A stretch of 22,918 bases of DNA, from NCBI GenBank assembly GCA_030141605.1, contig JAQGDQ010000082.1, forward strand, positions 672,501 to 695,418, in the 5' to 3' direction. The notes under the pieces are model-generated. The model searched no databases, was not told the origin of the DNA, and saw only the letters and a list, made by a program, of their open reading frames with translations. Each line of letters starts with the position of its first letter. The first letter of the stretch is position 1. Positions 12,138 to 21,381 of the stretch are shown one piece after another. This stretch comes from Tubiluchus corallicola. Lineage: Eukaryota; Priapulida; Priapulimorpha; Priapulimorphida; Tubiluchidae. A program made the translations under genes and the position numbers.

Positions 12138-12700
12138 ATTATCGTCTGCCAGAAAGAGGTTTGTGGCATCAGCAAAATAATAATAATGTTGTACGAAAAT
12201 TAGAAGCTGAAGGAAAGGAATTAAGGAAGATCATTAATGTGAATTATCAACAATAGTAATATTCAAGAGCTGATCTCTGTGGACCTGCACAGGTAATATT
12301 AATTGTCTGATTCTTTGTCATCAGGGTATATTGTTTCCTGTTTTCTATGATTCAAAAAATGGTAAGGCAAGACACCGAATACCACAGTGAGCTAGCCTTA
12401 TGAATCAATATTATTGCACTGGCGATAAACTGATAAAAAATACTGGTCACCCCAGTGTGCTACTCTCAAAAATGCTCTCAAAAGAACTCAGAGTAGATGT
12501 ACTCCTCTTGCTATTAACTTGGATCCCACTTCGATTTCTAATCTTGAGTAAAAGGTGTGAGACTGTAGACTTTATGAACTGCTTCAAAATAATGAGTGGA
12601 GACACTGTTCTGACAGAGAAAGACTTTTTTCCAGGCCTCATAGAGTTTTTCATGGTCATGTTATATGAAAAATCAAAACCTAAGTTATTTGCACAACCAG
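12138..12700 (-). mobile_element. Decayed non-LTR retrotransposon (LINE) reverse-transcriptase fragment, left arm
   Basis: On the - strand, 12176-12138 reads FADATNLFLADDN, corresponding to the F/YADD catalytic box of LINE reverse transcriptases but with the second Asp changed to Ala. Upstream lie remnants of an INDLP-like motif and a CAGPQRSAL-like motif (family: CGVPQGSILGP). The frame is broken by several shifts and stops, so it is inactive. The order PQGS, INDLP, FADD is the family order. Confidence 0.65.
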
Positions 12701-13355
12701 CTAGAACCAACATCAGATTACACTTCTTTGGACATCATATAGTTCAGCCAGGGAATCATCTTTCATCACCAACCATTAGGGCATCATCAATTGACAGTTT
12801 CAGCAGGCATTTGAAAGAGGACCATTTACAGATAGTTACCATTGGTACATGAAGTATGACAAAATTTGAGCTTGTTTTATCTTGTGTCGATGAAATAAAA
12901 TTAATAGCAATATAAATTTCAAGGTTTGGAATGCTCACCATCTTTAATTTACCATTTTACTTCCCTTGCACGTGTACTTTGTTAGGATTTATTCTTTACT
13001 ACCAGTAATAATGTTTAATAATAGGAAATCTTTAGTTTCAAAGAGACTTTTGCAAATTTGTATCTTTTGTTAACATAAAAAGTTGATACTGCCTTCTTTC
13101 ACATCTAACTACTGCATATTCGTTAATCTTTAAAATAAGGGCAACGTGTAAATACCCCATAATGGCACGTTGCCTTCGCATTTGGCTTGCGTTCATTGGT
13201 TCTTTTAGTTAATTACTGTATTGAAACAGGTGTGAGAAAAAAATGATCTATATCTATAGCTTTCTCCTATAAAATGACAGCATTTCCAATAACACAGTTT
13301 CTTTAGTGTATTACAAATTACCTAAATTAGTGTGTAGCTTAGCTATTAACACCCG
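12701..13355. other. Left-arm inner segment next to the spacer
   Basis: This is AT-rich sequence with about 3-5% differences from its mirror. A short perfect inverted repeat GGCAACGTG...CACGTTGCC lies at 13140-13174. A 61-codon open frame (12756-12941, -) is shared with the right arm but diverges at its end and has no recognisable domain. It may be an upstream part of the decayed LINE. Confidence 0.4.
13140..13174. repeat. Short inverted repeat (hairpin) near the spacer, left arm
   Basis: GGCAACGTG at 13140-13148 pairs with CACGTTGCC at 13166-13174 across a 17-base loop. The right arm keeps 8 paired bases (14172-14179 with 14197-14204). It could be a miniature-element terminus or a binding site; its function is unknown. 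Confidence 0.6.
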
Positions 13356-13995
13356 GCACAACAATAACGAAAAAAATATTGAAGCAACTTCATGAAAACA
13401 TTCAGAGTACAACTAAAGTAACTAAAACATACAAATTTACACAAGTTACAATTTTAGTCACTAGAGTACGCTACTCCAAGAGCGTCACCTTCCGGTTAAC
13501 ACGTGTTGGTGGCAAGAAATTTTTTATACAGTTTCAGTGTTAGAATTACATTAAAATTTTAATTAATTGAATTTGTTTTGTAATGTCGACCCTGATGCAT
13601 GCCATAGCTTCAAAAAACGTAAGCAAATTTTAAAGTGCAATGAGAGCGGCGCGCATAATGCCAACTATATAGACTAATGTCACTAAACTATTCAAAGACA
13701 TCAATGCCACAATACTGTCAATAGTATGTGTAGGGCGCCGAGTAACCCACTAGCCGAAGTAGGACACTTCCGATAAAACGCATGTGCTAAATATGCGGAA
13801 AAGCAGTGTCGTACATGGGCAGCCCAAGTTCCGACGTTAATTAAAAATTCTAAACTTTCATATAAATTCGACCATATTATAACTTTTTTTTTCGTAAATT
13901 TGTGCAAAAATAAAGTGATAACAACAACTGTCACATTATTATACTGATTACGTGATAGACTCTATACTCACGATGTAAAGTGCTTGACTTGTATG
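13356..13995. promoter_or_regulatory. Unique spacer between the arms; candidate bidirectional promoter
   Basis: Outward from here the arms match each other; inside, the two halves do not. The spacer lies between two genes transcribed away from it. It holds roughly 25 CpG dinucleotides, dense at 13480-13840, whereas the flanking arm sequence is CpG-poor. Visible motifs are an ETS-like CCTTCCGG at 13488-13495, the perfect palindrome AACACGTGTT with an E-box core at 13498-13507, the CpG-rich GCGGCGCGC near 13647, a second ETS-like CACTTCCG at 13765-13772 and GGGCGCCG near 13733. CpG-rich, ETS-containing, TATA-less sequence is common in bidirectional promoters. The promoter role is inferred from position and composition only. 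A 77-codon open frame on the - strand (13701-13934) has no recognisable protein character. Confidence 0.4.
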
Positions 13996-14639
13996 CGGGT
14001 GATTAATGGCTAAGCTTACACCAATTTAGGTAATTTGTAATACGCTAAACAAACTGTGTTATTGGAAATGTTGTCATTTTATAGGAAAAAGCTATAGATA
14101 TAGATCATTTTTTTCTCACACTTGTTTCTAATACAGTAATTAACGAAAAGAACTAATGAACGCAGCCGAATGCAACGTGCTATTATGGGATATTTACACG
14201 TTGCCCTTATTTTTAAGATTAATGAATATGCAGTAGTTGGATGTGAAAGAAGACAGTATTAACTTTTTATGTTAACAAACGATACTAATTTGTAAAAGTC
14301 TCTTTGAAACTAAAGATTTCCTATTAAACTGTAAAAATTATTACTGGTAATAAAGAATAAATCCTAACAAAGTACACGTGCAAGGGAAGTAAAACGGTAA
14401 ATTAAAGATGGTGAGCATTCCAAACCTTGAAATTTATATTGCTATTAATTTTATTTCATCGGCACATGATAAAACAAGCTCAAATTTTGTCATACTTCAT
14501 GTACCAATGGTAACTATCTGTGAATGGTCCTTTTTCAAATGCCTGTTGAAACTGTCAATTGATGATGCACTAATGGTTGATGATGAAAGATTATTCCCTG
14601 GCTGAACTATGTGATGTCCAAAGAAGTGTAATCTGATGT
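13996..14639. other. Right-arm inner segment next to the spacer
   Basis: This is the mirror of 12701-13355, with scattered substitutions including CpG-to-TpG changes (for example TAGCGTATT here versus TAGTGTATT in the left arm). A 65-codon open frame (14408-14605, +) corresponds to the left 12756-12941 frame but ends differently. I do not call it a gene. Confidence 0.4.
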
Positions 14640-15195
14640 TGGTTATAGCTGGTTGTGCAAGTAACTTAGGCTCATGACCATGAAAAACTCTGTGAGGCCT
14701 GGAAAAAAGTTTATCTCTGTCAGAACAGTGTCTCCACCCTTTATTTTGAAGCAGTTAATAAAGTCTACAGTCTCACGCCATTACTCAAGAGTAGAAATCG
14801 ATCTGGGATCCAAGTTAATAGCAAGAGGAGTACATCTACTCTGAGTTCTTTCGAGAGCATTTTTGAGAGTAGCACACTGGGGTGACCAGTATTTTTTATC
14901 AGTTTATCGCCAGTGCAATAATATTGATTCATAAGGCTTGCTCGCTGTGGTATTCTCCGTCTTGCCTTACCATTTTTGAATCATAGAAAACAGAAAACAA
15001 TATACCCTGATGACAAAGAATCACGGACAATTAATATTACCTGTGCAGGTCCACAGAGATCAGCTCTTGAATATTACTATTGTTGATAATTCACATTAAT
15101 GATCTTCCTTAATTCCTTTCCTTCAGCTTCTAATTTTCATACAACATTATTATTATTTTGCTGATGCCACTAACTTCTTTCTGGTGGACGATAAT
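14640..15195 (+). mobile_element. Decayed non-LTR retrotransposon (LINE) reverse-transcriptase fragment, right arm
   Basis: In order on the + strand: ENRKQYTL-like at about 14985-15008, KESRTINITCAGPQRSAL at 15015-15068 (family motif CGVPQGSILGP), IHINDLP at 15089-15109 and FADATNFFLVDDN at 15157-15195 (family F/YADD box, second catalytic Asp replaced by Ala). The motifs lie in three different frames with stops between them, so this is a dead copy. Being present in both arms, it inserted before the duplication. The family resembles CR1/Jockey-type LINEs in motif spacing, but the clade is not certain. Confidence 0.7.
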
Positions 15196-16448
15196 TTCTA
15201 AAACTTTGAACATACTGTTAATGCAGAATTTACTAAAATCATTAACTGGATGAAAGAAACTACTTGTCATTTAGCTAATACTAAATTTATGTGAATTACT
15301 AACCAGCAATGTAAATTTGACTTAGAAAATCTTGAAATTAAAATGAGTAATAGTAAACATCATTCAGTAAACTGCTCAAACACAACATTTGGAATTATAA
15401 CAATTAGTTGAGGCTAATGTTCACTGAAATACAGCGTAGTCATACTGTGGAACATCCTTTTGCTAGACATCGTGTCAGGCTCACTGCTTACATTTCTCAC
15501 ATGCACGCACGCACGCGCCCACCCACACACACACACACATATCTAAGAGACAACTATTGAGGGAATATAATAATAATAATAAATGACCTTTTATTCTTAT
15601 TTTACTAATATAACATTTACATGTTCAATTAGACAGTTTATCAATTGCTTTAATTTTTTTTGTTTTTACCTTTTTGCTGTTCAGCTGTAGATCTCAACAG
15701 CTGCCTAAAGAGATATTAATGAAGATACCCAAGATAGTTTTTCTCTGTTGTTAAACTGATCAGAAGCTCAGATAATTGTTGTAAAATTCATGTGATTGTA
15801 AGTTATTTAATTCATCATGCACAAAGGCATTCACGTTTGTTTTTATTTTGCAATCTTACAATTCATACTAGTAATGATTAGCTTCGAACATTGCAGTTAG
15901 ATTTTGATTATTATTATCCATGAGTGGTGATTTTATTTTATCAATATAATTTTAAAATCACACCATCATTTATTTGATCATAAAGTTTTCATAGCATGAT
16001 TTGCATTTTCTTACTTTGCTTAATTTACAAATGTAGATCGATACTTTATATACAAATTTGGGGGCCCTCAAACTTTAGTAATATTTGGTAAAAAATCTGT
16101 TTTTTTTCACTACAGTTGTGTTGAGGTATTAGCTAACTTGCTTTGAATAAATAGTAAAATAGTGGCACTTCGTAAAGAATAAATTTATTAACAAACAAAA
16201 GCTGGCTATTCTAGTTTATTTAAATAATTTGCAATAAGTTTACCTCAAGCTATGTAAATGTGGCTAAACCATATCATGAGTAAAAATATGCAAAACGGGT
16301 GTTGGGTGCATTAGAGGGTGGCTCCGTCTGAAGGCCTCCCTCATAATGTCATTAGCCTAGGGGCGCCAAAAGATCATAATCTGGCCCTGCATGTAGAGTT
16401 TCTTACTGGGTTGCTTATAACGGATAATTTTTTTTTGTTTACTTTCAG
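15196..16448. other. Right-arm sequence between retrotransposon remnant and gene 5' region
   Basis: This is the mirror of 10941-12137. It contains the CA microsatellite at 15503-15540 and a right-arm-specific stretch near 15719-15755 that is absent from the left arm. It ends in a strong polypyrimidine tract and acceptor (TTTACTTTCAG at 16438-16448). No coding gene was recognised. It probably contains the first intron of the right zinc-finger gene. Confidence 0.4.
15503..15540 (+). repeat. (CA)n microsatellite, right arm
   Basis: This imperfect CACG/CCCA/CA run is the inverted and contracted counterpart of the left-arm TG tract (11777-11860). Confidence 0.85.
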
Positions 16449-16812
16449 CTTAGAAGATGATTTTATACAGACAGTATTCAAGTCGCATGAGATGTAGTGA
16501 CTATTGTATAAATTTGCTATTTGAGACATTTCTCGGAATTCGTTCAACTTATTTTGATCAGAAGTTTGACATTGGTGTTACGTTTGGTTTGACAAGCCTT
16601 GCAGAAACACGACACGACTCTTGTTAACAATGTAACAGATAACGATGTTTCAGAACCAGCTAAGATGAGTCTTACAAGTGCCGAGACCATTGTATCCTAT
16701 TTCACACTGAATGTTCTATCCAGGACACTATGAAGTGCGCAACACTTGAAAAGGTAAATCTACAAACCGAGGGGCAAAGTAAAATGGAAATGCCCTCCCA
16801 AGCAGTACAGTG
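16449..16812 (+). other. Probable 5' exon/UTR part of the right zinc-finger copy
   Basis: It is preceded by a strong acceptor at 16448. Three overlapping open stretches follow in alternating frames: 16457-16624, 16593-16730 and 16664-16809. The last contains a Cys/His-rich run CRDHCILFHTEC. None continues directly into the zinc-finger frame, which is open only from 16783. Possible internal splice sites are an acceptor CCTTGCAG ending at 16604, a donor AAG|GTAAAT at 16753/16754 and an acceptor GTACAG ending at 16809. Differences from the left arm are denser here than in the coding exons, which favours UTR. Hidden coding exons are not excluded. Confidence 0.4.
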
Positions 16813-19800
16813 ATGAGGAAATTGACTGAAACAAAAACTCACAGTCAAGTATGTAAGAAAGAGCATGCGTGTGGATGCACAGCATTCAGTATGACGCAGC
16901 CTAAACAATTAACATTGCAGTGCAAGAAACATGCTGTTTTTCAAAAGAAAACTAGATCGCAAACATTGAACCATGCTAAACGAAAAATTAATTACAAAAA
17001 GCTAAAAACCTTGCTACAGCAACGAGAAGAAGTTAGCAAAGCAATTAAACCTCAAACAACTGAAGATTTGTTAGTTTTCCCAGAAGAACAAATTGACCCG
17101 GACACATCACTAGAAACAAATGTGCAGAAGCATTGGTGTCACATCTGCAGGAAGTACCTTTCAAGTTCTGCACAATTTCGATTTCACATGAACTCTCATT
17201 TGGGCATAAAACCTTGGGCCTGTGACATTTGTCCCAGGTCTTTTTCTGATCCAAGTACTTGGAGGAAGCACTGTGATAGTCACTTAAATGTGGGAAAATT
17301 CAAGTGCAAATTATGCAAGAAAGCTTTCAGTACCAAACAGTATCTGCACAGGCATCAACAAGTGCATGAGGAAAAGAAGTTTAGATGTCAGATTTGTGAA
17401 CGCACGTTTCTTAGGAAGGCTGGACTACAAACGCATATGTTTATACATAGTGGCGAGAAACCCTTTGAATGTCCTACGTGTGGCACGCTGTTTCGCAGCA
17501 AATATACTCTGCAGGTTCATAAGAGAGTGCATACCGGTGAACGACCCTTCAAGTGCCAGGTATACATGTACAATTTAAATAACTTGGTTATGCAGCAGTT
17601 GGGGGTTAGTCCTGTCTACCACCTAACCTTGCCATCTTAAAATAACTTTGTTTGCTAGTGCTACAACTGTAATCTATATTTTCATCAAATCTGCTCAAGT
17701 CAGTACTTTTTGCCTTTACACTCACCCACCATCAAGTTAGACAGGTAAAAATCAGATCTTTATTAGTCTATTTTTTATATAATTAGGTCAGTATACTAAC
17801 AAACTTGAGCACTTGTCTTGTTTTTGTGTCTGCAGTATTTTCAAAATTTAGGTTTCTGCTCAAAGACTGCAAAATTTACGATTTTTGTAAAGTATTTACA
17901 ACAGTAGAGCAGTTAGATGCTAACCAGCATGTACTAAAACGTGTTTTCAGACCTGTTTGTGAGCTGTAAATATAGCACTATTAGCTTCTTTTCTTCTATT
18001 CTTTTAGCATCTATTTAAAAAATGTCTTTACAATTTTCCCTCAGAACATTTGGATTAAAATAGTAACAAAGTTGCACAATAATTGTGACAATTGTTCCTT
18101 AGAGTTTAGGAAATTGGAATTAATTATATTTTAATATTTGTTAAATATGATTTATTGATTTACATTGTGGGAGGGTAGCTGGTCAGTAGCAATTTAAATT
18201 ATTTTCAGCACATATATGCACTCCATTCTAAGAAATGTATTATTGTATTTCAGATTTGTGGCCATGCATTTATTGACAGACCCAGTATGAAAAAACATGA
18301 GGCCATTCATACGAACAGCTGGCCTGTAAAATGCGATCAGTGTGGTAAAGGATTCCGTAATCGGACTGACCTCAATAAACACCATGTGACACACAGTGAC
18401 ATAAGAGCATATTCGTGCGAGGAATGTGGCTTCAGGCTTAAAACACGACAGAGTCTGCTTGCACACAAACGTACTCATACGAATTACAAGCCGTTTGTGT
18501 GTGACCAATGCCCTGCTGCGTTTCGAACCAAGTGTACGTATTGGTTTGTTATGTTTGTTTTTATATAGAAGGCCATCACAATCTTCTGACTGTGGGTAAT
18601 TTCATTCAAATAAAGTAATACCTAGCGGTTAAACCTTAGAAGACTGTTATAGCAGGGAGCGCATTTTTTAGTTTAACTTTGCAATTCACTAACTGAGAAA
18701 GCTTCATCTGTAATTTCAGTAGCTTTTACATGTGGATAAAAGGAACGAGTGTAACAGTACATGCCTAGAGACTGACGTTATGTAATGATAGACGTGCTTG
18801 GTAAATCTTGATAGATGGGGGCTGCTAGGATATTTGCTTTAGGGTGATTTTATCGCCTATACTGCTACTGACTATTTATCTCTATGCAGTGGGATAACTA
18901 GGATTACATATAACCAAGCTAATTGAGCATGGCTAAAACATGTCTGTTTAGAATCTGATCTTCAAGCATTATTCTTAATATTTAGCTAGATGCCAGTAGT
19001 GCCACAAACCATCAAAGTAATAGGTAATCATGCTGTTGTGTGCTAGATTTCAAATTGAAACTTGTCAAAGTCAGCGAATTGTACTTGTTTGAAATCAATC
19101 GCCCTGCAACCCGTTTTTTTCTTTGCAGGTAATTTTTTTAGTTTAGGCTTTAGAGGGTATCAAGCTTTTTTGGTTTGGCAGAATGAATCTAATTACTTAT
19201 GCATGTCTTACAGATAATATGGAAGTTCACAGAAGAACACATTCTGGTGAGCTACCCTTCGAGTGCCACCTATGTTTTCGCAGGTTTATGCAAACGGGTT
19301 ACCTGAAGAAGCACATTGTACAAGTTCACGAGAATCGACGACCTTTCAAATGTTTTGTTTGTGAAAAAGCTTTCAAACGCTTTCCTCATCTTAGGCATCA
19401 CATGGAAAGTTTACACACTCATGTAACAAGCTCCGGAAATATTCCATTCCGGGTTTTGAAGTCGCGCGAACGACAAGCGGAAAATGGTGGCAGCAGCTGT
19501 GACGATGTTAAGAGTGAAACGGATCCTGAAGCAGTTTCTTCAAAAGAATGCACTGGAAACTATAATGGTAATGGTGCCATTGTTTTCCACGACATTAGGC
19601 CTAATGAACAGTGTTTTCAGAATAAGGACGGTGAAAGACAGACGGAAATTGTTGCTGCTGCGAAAGGATGTCCAGGACAAAAACGTGAGAGTAGAGGCTT
19701 CGAGGTGAACATTGTCAACAACAGGGGTCAAGCAACTGTTGTTTGCAAGAAAACTCGTGTACATGGTGCTCCTTTGATGTTTATGCCGCCAAAATCGCTG

Positions 19801-21381
19801 TACGAATCCAAGTTCATTAAGAAAGTGACAGTTGACGAAAAAGGTGATATAGTTTGGACTAGTGTTGCTACGAACTATAAAAAACCAACAGGAAAACCGA
19901 CTCGTGGTAGGTGCGTCCATAGGCATAAAAAGAATTCTTACGAATATGATCCTTCTTATGGACCCACTGAAGGCATAAAGAGAAACGAACTGCGACACTC
20001 GCAGAAACTGAGGAGCCACAAAGAGACGATCAAAACTGTATCTTTTCCCAGTACCGTTTCATGTTCTTCCCCCGCACAAGTGAACCATATTAAGCTGGAA
20101 AATGTCTTCAGTTATCATGATTATGGGCTTAACAGTGTCGCTGACGTTTCAGATTTATTGAATGGCAATGTGCAATCAGAATCAGTTCCGTCCGTAGCGC
20201 TAGAGAATGTGACTGATGCAATATGTAGCAAGTACTATTCACCTTTGGATAGCTTGGCACTTCCTGTGATAACAAAAGATGAACTCCACGATTTTGCCTT
20301 AAAAACACTAAATGTTAATTCTGCCACTGTTTGTAACTCCTCCGCAAGTGTTGCATTACAGAACAGTCAGGAAAGTGATAAATGTGTTCCCGAGGCATCT
20401 GCACATCACACTTCTTTGCAAGTTTATTCGCCTCTTTCAAGGAGGTTACCTGAATGTGGCCTATCGAATGCTAGTCCTCCACCAAGATTGTTGTTTCAAA
20501 AAAATATCAAAGTTTTATTACAGAATAAGGGTCGGAAGCAATGTGGCAAACACTCAAATAAAATGTTGACAAAAGAGCGAAATAATGGTCAATGGACATC
20601 ACAGTTAAGTGGCAGTAGATTCAGTGGTGATCTTAAGCTGAAGTTTGTCAGGAAACGAAAAAATGTGAAATTGAAATCATGTGCAATAGATAAAACTTGT
20701 AAGAAAAACGACATAAACACAAAGAAATCGATGAAACGTCTCAAACAACCAAAGGTGCTTAGCAAGCCTAATGACCGCCATAAGACTAAAAAATCGCTTA
20801 AGACCATCTCTAAAAAGCCTTTGACAAAAGCAGGTGGAAAGAAAAAAGTGTGTGATAACAGTTCTGTGATGACTGAACTAGTACCGAACAGCAGAGTTAG
20901 CCCAGGGAGTAAGTTACCTAAAACCAACTCTAGAAAACCTGTGACAAAAGGAGGTAGAGAGAAAAAAGTGTGTGATAATTCTGTGACAGCTGAACAAGTA
21001 CAGAAAAGAAGAGGTAGACCAAGAAAGAAAAGTAAAACTGTTGCTCCGACAATGGAAGCAGTCAAGGAAAAGAATGAAAATGACAGGATGCATGCTGTAC
21101 TTATTTATACTGATGAGAAACATGACGCTATTGCTGATTCCGGAGTAAAAAGTACCGCTGACTTGGAACATAGTGAGAAAATATACACAAAAACCCCAGA
21201 TGTGAATGTCATGGAGTTTGATTACTTACCATTGGAAGACACGTGGGAAATCAAATCCGAATATAACTTGTGTGATACAAATAATAGTGATGTGATTTCA
21301 AGCACTTTAGAAGTTGGTATGTCACCAACGGCTGTGCATGGTGACGACAACTGTACTCTTTCAATACATACAAATTCATAA
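16813..21381 (+). CDS. C2H2 zinc-finger protein with 11 fingers and C-terminal AT-hook, right (intact) copy
   Basis: The exons are 16813-17559, 18254-18533 and 19214-21381, totalling 1065 codons with the stop. Splice phases are 0 and 1, and joining restores finger 6 (FKCQ|ICGHAF) and finger 9 (FRTK-Y-NMEVH). Fingers follow C-x2-C-x12-H-x3/4-H at about residues 109-129, 137-157, 165-185, 192-212, 220-240, 248-268, 276-296, 304-324, 332-352, 360-381 and 389-410. TGERPF/SGEKPF-type linkers sit between several of them. The first ~105 residues are basic and of unknown type. After the fingers comes a long disordered Lys/Ser-rich tail, a 40-residue tandem repeat (about 872-940), an AT-hook-like RGRPRKK (942-948) and an acidic end. 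The family role is sequence-specific nuclear DNA binding, with the AT-hook adding minor-groove contact; targets are unknown. ATG 16813 is the first in-frame Met after an upstream stop at 16780. Further 5' exons are possible. I do not recognise a named orthologue. Confidence 0.85.
17560..18253 (+). other. Intron 1 of the right zinc-finger copy
   Basis: The donor CAG|GTATAC and acceptor TGTATTTCAG give phase 0. The intron splits finger 6 between its cysteines. A short segment at about 17973-18004 differs entirely from the left arm while the sequence on both sides is nearly identical, so it looks like a small replacement or indel patch. Confidence 0.8.
18534..19213 (+). other. Intron 2 of the right zinc-finger copy
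   Basis: The donor AAGT|GTACGT and acceptor TGTCTTACAG give phase 1, completing a Tyr codon in finger 9. It is nearly identical to left 8185-8864. No element was seen inside. Confidence 0.8.
20800..21003 (+). repeat. Internal 120-bp (40-residue) tandem duplication in the zinc-finger protein tail
   Basis: Unit 1 begins at 20800 ([20 protein letters not shown]) and unit 2 at 20920 ([20 protein letters not shown]). Both run into a (S)V-T-EL/EQV segment; unit 2 ends about 21003, just before the AT-hook. All three indels found between the two gene copies, and the left-copy TAG, fall in or beside this repeat, so it looks like an unstable, slippage-prone spot. Confidence 0.8.

Larger units (their letters stand above)
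4502..13355 (+). repeat. Left arm of a giant inverted repeat (palindrome), about 8.9 kb
   Basis: The reverse complement of this arm matches 13996-22918 almost end to end. Direct anchors: 4502-4580 pairs with the last bases of the window (4502 with 22918), the three zinc-finger exons pair (10576 with 16813, 9144 with 18254, 8184 with 19214), and the inner end CCTAAATTAG (13321) pairs with CCAATTTAGG (14021). By eye, differences are rare over the gene and outer part. They are clearly more frequent, with indels, between about 10900 and 13350. The outer edge is not fixed: the window ends while the match is still running, so the repeat may start left of 4502. Confidence 0.95.

Noticed and set aside
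12400-12852. 150-codon open frame on the + strand
   Set aside because: It lies antisense to the decayed LINE fragment, is broken in the right arm, and has no recognisable domain.
13701-13934. 77-codon open frame in the spacer on the - strand
   Set aside because: It has no domain, no splice-site support and no second copy. It is more simply chance within a regulatory spacer.
16457-16627. Possible ZAD (zinc-finger-associated) domain in the upstream 56-codon frame
   Set aside because: The Cys spacing (C-x3-C, no second C-x2-C pair) does not fit ZAD and the frame does not join the fingers. It is kept only as an open question.
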